56,683 bases of DNA from Bacteroidales bacterium M5. Its GTDB lineage: Bacteria; Bacteroidota; Bacteroidia; Bacteroidales; Muribaculaceae. The DNA lies in contig LUJP01000096.1 in the NCBI GenBank assembly GCA_001689535.1, forward strand, positions 1-56,683, given 5' to 3'. Positions 50,275 to 56,683 of this stretch are shown here, piece after piece. The notes beneath the pieces are model-generated. The model did no database searches. It was not told where the DNA came from and saw only the letters and a list, made by a program, of their open reading frames with translations. The position numbers were made by a program, and so were the translations under genes. How positions within the stretch are numbered: position 1 is the first letter of the stretch; every line of letters starts with the position of its first letter.

Positions 50275-52545
50275 TCAGCGCCGTCCGAAACCGAAATCAA
50301 GCCGCACGGTGATGCCGCCGCGGGCCGGCTTGCCACGCTGCAGAAATCTGTAGCCGAGCGATTCAAACTGGAACACATCGAACTTGGTGGCCGTAATGTT
50401 CTCGCCCCAGAGTTCAAAACTCAGCCATTTATACGTTGCCTTGGCCGATGCGCCCAGCTGGGCGTAGAAGTTCTGGCGATAGAGATTGGCATTATCCCAA
50501 TAGATCGGCCCTACCCCCTTGCATTTCAGATTGAAGTCAAGAACCCAGTCGCGCCCTGCGGGAACAATGTAGTTTACACCGGCAAACAGGGTGTTGGACG
50601 GAGCGTAGGGCACTCTTTTACCCTTGAAATCATCGTCGCCGTCGTGATACTCCATGAATCGTGCGTTGGTCAGACCATAGCTCAGGTTGAACGCCCACCG
50701 GCTTGTGGGAGCATAGCGTATCTGCGTCTCAAGGCCATAGCTGCGGGTGCGTCCGGCATTGGTGGTGATTCGGCCGGTGGTGGTATCATCGTCGGGGAAG
50801 GTGGTCAGCTGCTGGTCGCGGCAGTCGATATAAAACAAGGCCAGATCCGTCATAACCTTGCCGTCGGCACACGCTATATGCGCCCCGGCCTCATAATTCC
50901 AGCTCCGCTCGGGTTTATAACTGGTTATGCGGTCGATATCGGGAGCCTGCTGCTGACTGCCGCCCATACCGGGCATATGCTGCATCATCTCGCCCATCAG
51001 ACGCTGCTGCAGCACCTCCGAGAACATCTGGGTGTTGAAGCCTCCCGACTTATACCCTTTGCCCACGTTGAAATAAACATCGCTCTTCGATGGCATGGGA
51101 AGAGTGTAGCTCACCTGAAACTTAGGCAGGAATTCGAGCGAACGTGTATGAAGCCTGCCTATGTCGTCAATATCTATTGTCTGGGAAAGGATGGGAATCG
51201 ACGGCATTTTTTTCAAGAATGCCTTGAATGATGTACCGCCCAGACTGTGATAGCGCATATTGGTGCGCTCGTAGTCCAGACGCATTCCCAGGGCAAGATT
51301 CCACGCTCCAAGCGACAGCTCGCTCTGATGATAGAGGGCCGCGCCGAAATTCGGCAGGGCGAAGTCGCTGCCCAGCAGCAGATGGTCATTGTCAAACTCA
51401 AGTTTCACCGGTATGCGGTCATTGAGATTCACGCGGTCGGTTATCAGCCGGGCGATACCTTCGTCTTTCAGCGTTACGGGCGCCCACATCGAAGTGCGCC
51501 GGAAGAAGCCGAAGCCGCCGGCTGTCCAGTTGTAGGCTCCCGCACGACCGCGCACCACCACATCCTGCGTCACGGCCCATTCATGGCGGCGCTGCTTCAT
51601 TATGAAGTAATTCACCGGCTGGAAGTCCTGGTCAAGCCCCATCTCGTCATCGAGATACTGGATGCTGGAAATGCTTGCCACCGACACATTTTCGCCGAAC
51701 CATTTCACCGTCAGACCGTCCGACAGCGAATTGCGGCGATAATAACATGTATCGTTATAGTTTATCTCACGGTTGTTGGCTTCTTCATAGGGATAACCGC
51801 CCTGACGCGACAGTCCGAACGACGCCACATTGTCGATGAGCACCTTCGAGGCCGGACGCCATTGCGTGCGCCAGCGGAGATTGAGGCCCTTTTCCGTGCC
51901 GGTGCGTGTATCGTTGTAATGGTTGCGGTAGAACCCGTCGCTGAATGTCATCTCCCCCACGAATCCCATATAAAGATTGCGTCCCATCTCCTGATAGGAG
52001 CTTACGGCCATCCGCGCCTCAGGGCCGGTGGATATCCTGCCCATCACACGGTTGCCCCGGTAATGCATGGGCCTCACGGTATATATGTTCACCTGACCGC
52101 CCATGGTGTTGCGGCCATAGAGAGTGCTCTGCGTGCCGCGGATCACCTCGACGCGCTCTATGTCGAAGAGGTCGGTGTCGTAATTGTCCTTATTAAGGAT
52201 AGGCACATTGTCTATATTCAGTCCCACAACGGGCTGGTCCATACGGCTGCCGAGGCCGCGCACATAGATGCTCGAGGTCATGCGGCTGCCATAATCGGGT
52301 ATATAGAAGTTGGGAGCAATCTCGCTCATTGCCTTGAGGGTGCTCACGCGCCATCGCTCGGCCTGCTTCAGAGTGAGGGTGGTGGAAGCATCCGGAAGAA
52401 GGCTCAGGTCGGAACTCTGCTTGATAGATGTAACGGTAACATCGTCGAGTTGCCTTATATTGGGATCTGTGTCAAGTTCTTCCCCGGCTACTGGAAACAC
52501 TGCAAACGCCACGCTCAACGCAACGCCTTCAAGAGCTTGTTTCAT
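50275..52545 (-). CDS. TonB-dependent outer-membrane receptor
   Basis: 756 residues with a signal peptide. The plug domain is clear (LKQAERWRVSTLKAMSEIAPNF-type start in parts, IYVRGLGSRMDQPVVGLNIDNVP, VEVIRGTQSTLYGRNTMGGQVNIYT). A long 22-strand barrel follows to GGITVRLDFGFGRR. It lacks the N-terminal carboxypeptidase-like domain of SusC proteins and no SusD gene is near, so it resembles iron-complex or vitamin receptors more than glycan importers. A loop at about residues 510-533 is rich in Met, Gln and His (MMQHMPGMGGSQQQ). With the downstream lipoprotein, a metal or metal-complex ligand is plausible but unproved. Confidence 0.93.
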   Translation of the reverse strand: MKQALEGVALSVAFAVFPVAGEELDTDPNIRQLDDVTVTSIKQSSDLSLLPDASTTLTLKQAERWRVSTLKAMSEIAPNFYIPDYGSRMTSSIYVRGLGSRMDQPVVGLNIDNVPILNKDNYDTDLFDIERVEVIRGTQSTLYGRNTMGGQVNIYTVRPMHYRGNRVMGRISTGPEARMAVSSYQEMGRNLYMGFVGEMTFSDGFYRNHYNDTRTGTEKGLNLRWRTQWRPASKVLIDNVASFGLSRQGGYPYEEANNREINYNDTCYYRRNSLSDGLTVKWFGENVSVASISSIQYLDDEMGLDQDFQPVNYFIMKQRRHEWAVTQDVVVRGRAGAYNWTAGGFGFFRRTSMWAPVTLKDEGIARLITDRVNLNDRIPVKLEFDNDHLLLGSDFALPNFGAALYHQSELSLGAWNLALGMRLDYERTNMRYHSLGGTSFKAFLKKMPSIPILSQTIDIDDIGRLHTRSLEFLPKFQVSYTLPMPSKSDVYFNVGKGYKSGGFNTQMFSEVLQQRLMGEMMQHMPGMGGSQQQAPDIDRITSYKPERSWNYEAGAHIACADGKVMTDLALFYIDCRDQQLTTFPDDDTTTGRITTNAGRTRSYGLETQIRYAPTSRWAFNLSYGLTNARFMEYHDGDDDFKGKRVPYAPSNTLFAGVNYIVPAGRDWVLDFNLKCKGVGPIYWDNANLYRQNFYAQLGASAKATYKWLSFELWGENITATKFDVFQFESLGYRFLQRGKPARGGITVRLDFGFGRR

Positions 52546-52572
52546 TGCAAAAAAATGTTATAAATGAGCCTG

Positions 52573-52605
52573 CAAAGTTAATATTTTACCTCTATACTTC
52601 CAAAA
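52573..52605 (-). promoter_or_regulatory. Promoter of the TonB-dependent receptor gene
   Basis: On the minus strand TTTTG (52605-52601) and TAACTTTG (52580-52573) are separated by exactly 20 nt, a full match to the Bacteroidetes consensus. The start site is near 52566, about 20 nt before the ATG at 52545. Confidence 0.75.
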
Positions 52606-52675
52606 CGCCTCCAAAACATCAATTTGTATGCCGATGGCTGTGATTCAAAAAACTGCATATTCCAAAAATTAGTTG

Positions 52676-52683
52676 TAAATTTG
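52676..52683 (+). promoter_or_regulatory. -7 box for glyS
   Basis: TAAATTTG fits TAnnTTTG and gives a start site near 52690, 60 nt before the ATG at 52750. No TTG at the -33 distance is seen. Confidence 0.5.
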
Positions 52684-52749
52684 CCCGCTGAACATCGCCG
52701 CATCCATTCCGACCGGCGTAAGAAAACCCAACAGAATAATTAGACCGCT

Positions 52750-54294
52750 ATGGCTCAACAAGAAGATGTATTCAAAAAGATAGTGTCCCATGCCAAAGAG
52801 TATGGATTCGTATTCCCGTCAAGCGAAATCTACGACGGCCTCGCAGCCGTTTACGATTACGGCCAGAACGGCGTGGAACTTAAAAACAACATAAAACGCT
52901 ACTGGTGGGACGCCATGACCATGCTCCACGAAAACATCGTGGGCATTGACTCAGCCATCTTTATGCATCCTACCATCTGGAAGGCTTCCGGACACGTCGA
53001 TGCCTTCAACGATCCCCTCATCGACAACCGTGACTCGAAAAAGCGCTACCGCGCCGATGTGCTCATCGAAGAGGAGATTGCCAAGATGGACGACAAAATT
53101 GAAAAAGAAGTCGCAAAGGCCCGCAAACGCTTCGGCGAGTCTTTCGATGAAGCGCTTTTCCGTCAGACCAACCCCCGCGTGGCTGAAATAGCCGCCAAGC
53201 GTCAGGCCCTCGACGAGCGCTTTGCAAAAGCCATGAACGACAACGACCTCGCCGAACTCCGCCAGATAATCATCGACCAGGAAATCGTGTGTCCCATCTC
53301 CGGTACCCGCAACTGGACCGACGTTCGTCAGTTCAACCTCATGTTCCGCACCGAAATGGGCTCCACTGCCGACGGTGCCATGACCGTATATCTCCGCCCC
53401 GAGACCGCCCAGGGCATTTTCGTGAACTATCTCAACGTACAGAAGACCGGCCGCATGCGTCTGCCCTTCGGCATAGCCCAGATAGGCAAGGCCTTCCGCA
53501 ACGAGATTGTGGCACGCCAGTTCATTTTCCGCATGCGTGAGTTCGAGCAGATGGAAATGCAGTTCTTCGTGCGACCCGGCGAGGAAATCAAATGGTTCGA
53601 GACCTGGAAGGAACGCCGCCTCAAATGGCACAAGACCCTCGGCCTTGGCGACGAAAAGTACCGCTTCCACGACCACGAGAAACTGGCCCACTACGCCAAC
53701 GCTGCCACCGACATCGAATTCCGCATGCCTTTCGGCTTCAAGGAGGTGGAGGGTGTCCATTCCCGCACCAACTTCGACCTCTCCCAGCATGAGAAATTCT
53801 CAGGCAAGAACATAAAATATTTCGACCCCGAACTTAACGAAAGCTATGTTCCATACGTTATAGAGACATCTATCGGTGTTGACCGCATGTTCCTCTCGGT
53901 GCTCTGCTCGAGCTACGACGAACAGGATCTCGGCGGAGGCGACAAGCGTGTCGTTCTCCATCTCCCCGCAGCCCTCGCTCCCGTGAAGTGCTCCGTGATG
54001 CCTCTGGTGAAAAAGGACGGACTCCCCGAAAAAGCCCGCGAGATCGTAAACGACCTCAAGTTCGATTTCACCACCCATTATGATGAAAAGGACTCCATAG
54101 GCAAGCGCTACCGCCGCCAGGATGCCATAGGCACACCCTACTGCATCACCGTCGACCACCAGACGCTTGAGGACAACACCGTGACACTGCGCGAACGCGA
54201 CTCAATGGAGCAGACCCGAGTGGCTATCGCCGATCTTCATAAGCTCATCCACGACCGCGTGAGCATCAACTCGCTCCTCCGCAAACTCGTATGA
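52750..54294 (+). CDS. glyS: Glycyl-tRNA synthetase (alpha2 type)
   Basis: 514 residues. It attaches glycine to tRNA-Gly. It is the single-chain class II form used by Bacteroidetes and eukaryotes rather than the two-gene GlyQ/GlyS form. Class II motifs: motif 2 within FRNEIVARQFIFRMREFEQMEMQ-like sequence, ETAQGIFVNYLNVQ, and motif 3 near SIGVDRMFLSVL; the start VSHAKEYGFVFPSSEIYDGL is typical. The anticodon-binding domain ends the protein. It is separated from lemA by 47 bp in the same direction. Confidence 0.97.
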   Translation: MAQQEDVFKKIVSHAKEYGFVFPSSEIYDGLAAVYDYGQNGVELKNNIKRYWWDAMTMLHENIVGIDSAIFMHPTIWKASGHVDAFNDPLIDNRDSKKRYRADVLIEEEIAKMDDKIEKEVAKARKRFGESFDEALFRQTNPRVAEIAAKRQALDERFAKAMNDNDLAELRQIIIDQEIVCPISGTRNWTDVRQFNLMFRTEMGSTADGAMTVYLRPETAQGIFVNYLNVQKTGRMRLPFGIAQIGKAFRNEIVARQFIFRMREFEQMEMQFFVRPGEEIKWFETWKERRLKWHKTLGLGDEKYRFHDHEKLAHYANAATDIEFRMPFGFKEVEGVHSRTNFDLSQHEKFSGKNIKYFDPELNESYVPYVIETSIGVDRMFLSVLCSSYDEQDLGGGDKRVVLHLPAALAPVKCSVMPLVKKDGLPEKAREIVNDLKFDFTTHYDEKDSIGKRYRRQDAIGTPYCITVDHQTLEDNTVTLRERDSMEQTRVAIADLHKLIHDRVSINSLLRKLV

Positions 54295-54341
54295 GCTCCA
54301 GGTGCATAACACTAACTCCTCACTTATACACCCCTAACCTA

Positions 54342-54923
54342 ATGAAAGCAATTATCCGTTTAGCAGCAGTTGTGCTGGCAGTGTTCGCACTCCAGTCGTG
54401 CAACTACAATTCCCTCGTTGAAGACCAGCAGGGAGTAGATCAGGCCTGGGCCGAAGTTGAAAACCAGTATCAGCGTCGCGCCGACCTCATCCCCAACCTG
54501 GTGAACACCGTGAAGGGTTACGCCAAGCATGAAAGTTCCACCCTCGAAAAAGTTACCGAGGCCCGCGCCAAAGCCACCTCGATAACCATCAACCCCGAGG
54601 ATCTCAACGAAGAGAATCTCGCCCGCTTCCAGCAGGCCCAGAACGGTCTGACAGGCGCTCTCAAAAGCCTTCTTGCCGTCAGCGAGGCCTATCCTGACCT
54701 GAAGGCCAACGAAAACTTCCGCGACCTTCAGACCCAGCTCGAAGGCACGGAAAACCGCATCACAACCGCCCGCGGCCGCTACACTGAGGCTGTGCGCAAC
54801 TACAACACCGCCATCAAAAAATTCCCAACTCTAATCTATGCCGGAATACTCGGATTCAAACCCAAGCCCCAGTTCTCGGCCGAAGCCGGAGCAGAAAAAG
54901 CACCCGAGGTAAACTTCGACTAA
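54342..54923 (+). CDS. lemA: LemA-family lipoprotein
   Basis: 193 residues from the ATG at 54342; an earlier start at 54291 would not give a signal peptide. The N-terminus ends in a lipobox (LQSC20). The rest is the LemA helix bundle, with VDQAWAEVENQYQRRADLIPNLVNTVKGYA being the hallmark and a second part ENRITTARGRYTEAVRNYN. LemA proteins are membrane-attached with the helical domain outside the cytoplasm; their exact role is unsettled. It follows glyS and is 22 bp before the FKBP gene. Confidence 0.94.
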   Translation: MKAIIRLAAVVLAVFALQSCNYNSLVEDQQGVDQAWAEVENQYQRRADLIPNLVNTVKGYAKHESSTLEKVTEARAKATSITINPEDLNEENLARFQQAQNGLTGALKSLLAVSEAYPDLKANENFRDLQTQLEGTENRITTARGRYTEAVRNYNTAIKKFPTLIYAGILGFKPKPQFSAEAGAEKAPEVNFD

Positions 54924-54945
54924 CGGCATAACCACTGTCCCATTC

Positions 54946-55491
54946 ATGAAAAAAATACTCATTGCAATAGCATTTTCCGCCTTAGCAGTAATCGGATTCA
55001 CCTCGTGCAACGACGATGACAACATCAGCTCCGAAGACCGCGAGTGGCTTGAGCTCAATACCAACTGGTATCAGGAACAACTCAACCGCAAGAATCCCGA
55101 CGGCACACCTTATTTCTCCTATGTGCGTCCGGCATGGTTCCCCGAGTCGAATGTCCTGATCCACTATTTCAACGACCGTTCCAAAACAGAGGGCAACCTC
55201 CAGCCCCTGCTCACCTCCACGGTCACCGTGAAATACAAAGGCCAGCTCTACGACGGAACCGTGTTTGACTCCACGGCCACCACAGGCAGCGACACCGTGC
55301 GCTCTTTCCAGCTCTCCAACCTTATCCTGGGATGGAAATTAGCGCTTACGCAGATGCACGTAGGCGACTCTGTGGAAATCATCATCCCATATCCCGAAGG
55401 CTACGGCGCCACATCGTCAAGCTCCATCAGAGCCTATTCCACACTCCGTTTCGGCATGAAGCTTGTGGAAACCACCTACGAGCTCCCCTGA
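54946..55491 (+). CDS. FKBP-type peptidyl-prolyl isomerase, lipoprotein
   Basis: 181 residues with a lipoprotein signal ending in FTSC21. The C-terminal half is an FKBP domain: VTVKYKGQLYDGTVFDST, LILGWKLALTQMHVGDSVEIIIP and YGATSSSSIRAYSTL, with the Tyr, Asp and Phe of the binding pocket recognisable. It would help fold proteins in the periplasm or at the outer membrane. The gene is 22 bp after lemA; glyS and an FKBP gene close together recur in Bacteroidales as I recall. Confidence 0.92.
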   Translation: MKKILIAIAFSALAVIGFTSCNDDDNISSEDREWLELNTNWYQEQLNRKNPDGTPYFSYVRPAWFPESNVLIHYFNDRSKTEGNLQPLLTSTVTVKYKGQLYDGTVFDSTATTGSDTVRSFQLSNLILGWKLALTQMHVGDSVEIIIPYPEGYGATSSSSIRAYSTLRFGMKLVETTYELP

Positions 55492-55521
55492 CACTCCATT
55501 TCTATTGGAAAATCATACTGA

Positions 55522-55561
55522 CATGGCTGTGTAGCAATCAACTTTTTTGCACACAGCCATG
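55522..55561. other. Long hairpin downstream of the FKBP gene
   Basis: CATGGCTGTGTAGCAA (55522-55537) pairs with TTGCACACAGCCATG (55547-55561) with a single bulged A; the small loop contains TCAACTTTT. There is no T run after the stem, so it is not a standard terminator. It lies in a 230-bp gap with no gene and could stabilise the 3' end of the glyS-lemA-FKBP mRNA. Confidence 0.5.
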
Positions 55562-55722
55562 CCTGTAAATATATTGCGAGTGGGAGTGTAGGCCTCCTCG
55601 TTTACCATAAATCATTCCCTCCATACTCACAATGAACCCTGAACAATCGCCACCTCCAAAGCGTTGTTCTTTCTGACATAAAAGATTTATAAACTCAATC
55701 ACATATTTTTACTTTATACTCT

Positions 55723-56301
55723 ATGAAAACAAAACTGACAGCACTCGCTATCGCTCTCATGGGCCTGGCTTTCACATCATGCAGCGACGACAACAACGAT
55801 GATCCCGGTCTGTTTCCGCCGACTGTTACCGAGTCCATGAAAGAAAAGCTCAATGAGTCACTACATACCGACTTCCCTTTCACAAAGGACAAAACAGTGG
55901 AATGGAAATCCGACACCCAGAACAAATGCTTCAAAGCAGAATTCAAAGGTGAAGACGGCATTTCTGAAGTCGAGGCATGGTACACCCATACCTACAATCT
56001 AGTTATGACTGAATTCGACTACGACAAAAATGTATTTCTTGCCCCTGCCGGACTTAATGCCGCATTCAATCAGACCGACTACGCCTCATGGACCATCGAC
56101 GACATCTCTTATTACCGCTTCCCCACCGAGCCGCGCAGCTTCTATGAGATTGAAGTGGAAAAAGCCGGGAATCCCGACACTTATCTGTATTTCAGAATAG
56201 ACACCAACCCTGAGACCAAAGAGAAGGTCTACCAGCTTTATAAAGCCACAACGCAGAATTACGTTATCACCCCCTCGTTCGACATCAATTCTGTCCAATA
56301 A
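55723..56301 (+). CDS. PepSY-like lipoprotein, function unknown
   Basis: 192 residues with a lipoprotein signal ending in FTSC20 followed by an acidic spacer (SDDNNDD). The mature part contains two stretches rich in aromatic and acidic residues that look like small alpha/beta units: KTVEWKSDTQNKCFKAEFKGE followed by EAWYTHTYNLVMTEFDYD, and SWTIDDISYYRFPTEPRSFYEIEVEKAG-type sequence ending in YLYFRIDTNPETKEKVYQLY. This pattern resembles the PepSY-like (DUF2874) lipoproteins common in Bacteroidetes, though I cannot be sure. It follows the hairpin region after 160 bp, is likely its own unit and ends with a clear terminator. Confidence 0.78.
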   Translation: MKTKLTALAIALMGLAFTSCSDDNNDDPGLFPPTVTESMKEKLNESLHTDFPFTKDKTVEWKSDTQNKCFKAEFKGEDGISEVEAWYTHTYNLVMTEFDYDKNVFLAPAGLNAAFNQTDYASWTIDDISYYRFPTEPRSFYEIEVEKAGNPDTYLYFRIDTNPETKEKVYQLYKATTQNYVITPSFDINSVQ

Positions 56302-56357
56302 AAAGACCAATGTAACAAAATAGGTCGTTAAAACCTAACGAAATAAGATAGTTACAC

Positions 56358-56388
56358 GGGGCGGCGATATCCTTATCACCGCCCCTTT
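56358..56388 (+). terminator. Terminator after the PepSY-like gene
   Basis: GGGGCGGCGATA (56358-56369) pairs with TATCACCGCCCC (56374-56385), one mismatch, then TTT. The loop and stem contain CGATATCCTT, which recurs in the repeat element just downstream. Confidence 0.8.
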
Positions 56389-56410
56389 CATAATAGATAG
56401 GGATGTCCAA

Positions 56411-56552
56411 AGGCTCGTGACAAGGCTGGGCCTCGGAGCGTCGATATCCTTCTGCCACCCATTTCACTGTCGATAAGGATATCGACGGTTCATGAGCCTG
56501 GACCTGGGAACGTCGGCCTCCGGCCGTCGATACACCAAGGCACCCACTTCAT
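56411..56552. repeat. Nested palindromic repeat element
   Basis: An outer inverted repeat (AGGCTCGTGA at 56411-56420, TCATGAGCCT at 56490-56499, one G-T position) encloses an inner perfect 12-bp one (GTCGATATCCTT at 56440-56451, AAGGATATCGAC at 56475-56486). A second, degenerate direct copy of the inner part (CCGTCGATAC through CACCCACTTCAT) lies at 56524-56552. The string CGATATCCTT also occurs in the preceding terminator. The whole 56302-56683 stretch has no gene I can support; the remaining bases to the edge are AT-rich. Confidence 0.65.
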
Positions 56553-56683
56553 ATCCGCCTAAAGATAAAATCCTAATCGGATATTTTTTAACATTTCTAC
56601 CATTGCCCCCTTTTACAGGAGCAATGTAAAATAATGGTTATTAAAATGGGTCTGCAATACATGTATCAGATCAGCCAACTCGG

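Noticed and set aside
51247..52563. A 438-codon open frame on the plus strand
   Set aside because: Antisense to the TonB-dependent receptor gene and rich in His/Ala as expected from a mirrored frame; no signal, domain or promoter.
56634..56683. Possible start of a new plus-strand gene at the right edge (MVIKMGLQYMYQ...)
   Set aside because: Only 16 codons are visible, without a promoter box or recognisable motif, so it cannot be supported.
1..56683. CRISPR arrays, prophage or transposase genes
   Set aside because: No regularly spaced repeats and no recombinase, transposase or phage structural protein could be recognised on either strand.

Overview
The window looks like chromosomal DNA from a gut-type Bacteroidales bacterium, most plausibly a Muribaculaceae-like member. 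The family assignment is inference; no 16S gene or marker search was available. The signs are: GC in the mid-50s by eye; Bacteroidetes-type promoters (a TAnnTTTG -7 box, several with TTG or TTTG about 20 nt upstream); many start codons without a clear Shine-Dalgarno sequence; many lipoproteins; a PorQ-type protein next to cmk and ispH; an ATP synthase operon in the order D-C-B-E-F-H-A-G; and an 11-gene complex I with fused NuoCD and no NuoE, NuoF or NuoG. There are about 51 credible protein genes and one tRNA. No prophage, insertion sequence or CRISPR array is visible.

Left part (1-14.6 kb): glycan and mannose use. A minus-strand operon runs from about 7.8 kb to 1.8 kb and encodes a lipoprotein of the six-hairpin glycosidase type, a mannose-6-phosphate isomerase with an extra N-terminal domain, a ROK-type sugar kinase, a lipoprotein that is only the C-terminal third of a GH92 mannosidase, and an MFS sugar transporter. 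An AGCS amino-acid symporter follows. Transcribed divergently are an AraC-type regulator, a membrane acyltransferase and two full-length, translationally coupled GH92 alpha-mannosidases. Together they could trim mannosides at the surface or in the periplasm, import mannose, phosphorylate it and isomerise it to fructose-6-phosphate.

Middle part (14.6-31.6 kb): a TonB-C-domain protein; the run porQ-cmk-ispH-exonuclease-lipoprotein; tRNA-Cys; an NhaD-type antiporter; a tricorn-like protease; fabD; zinc uptake genes znuC and znuA without a permease gene beside them; a barrel-like outer-membrane protein apparently starting with TTG; a two-domain NagB-like/PIG-L protein whose NagB half lacks key deaminase residues; and a small cluster of thioredoxin, a VKOR protein with a degenerate C39-like domain, and an 84-residue leader-like peptide.

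Right-centre part (31.7-49.1 kb): one uninterrupted minus-strand block of 19 genes. It begins with nuoA-B-CD-H, continues with the complete ATP synthase operon atpD-C-B-E-F-H-A-G, and resumes with nuoI-J-K-L-M-N. An entire F1Fo operon therefore sits inside the complex I operon, with junctions of only 43 and 57 bp and no visible promoter or terminator at either. This is the most striking feature of the window: the proton pump and the proton-driven synthase may share one transcript.

Right end (49.3-56.7 kb): a TonB-dependent receptor with a downstream lipoprotein made of two similar halves, divergently transcribed from glycyl-tRNA synthetase, LemA, an FKBP-type lipoprotein and a PepSY-like lipoprotein. 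The last 380 bases hold a terminator and a nested palindromic repeat.
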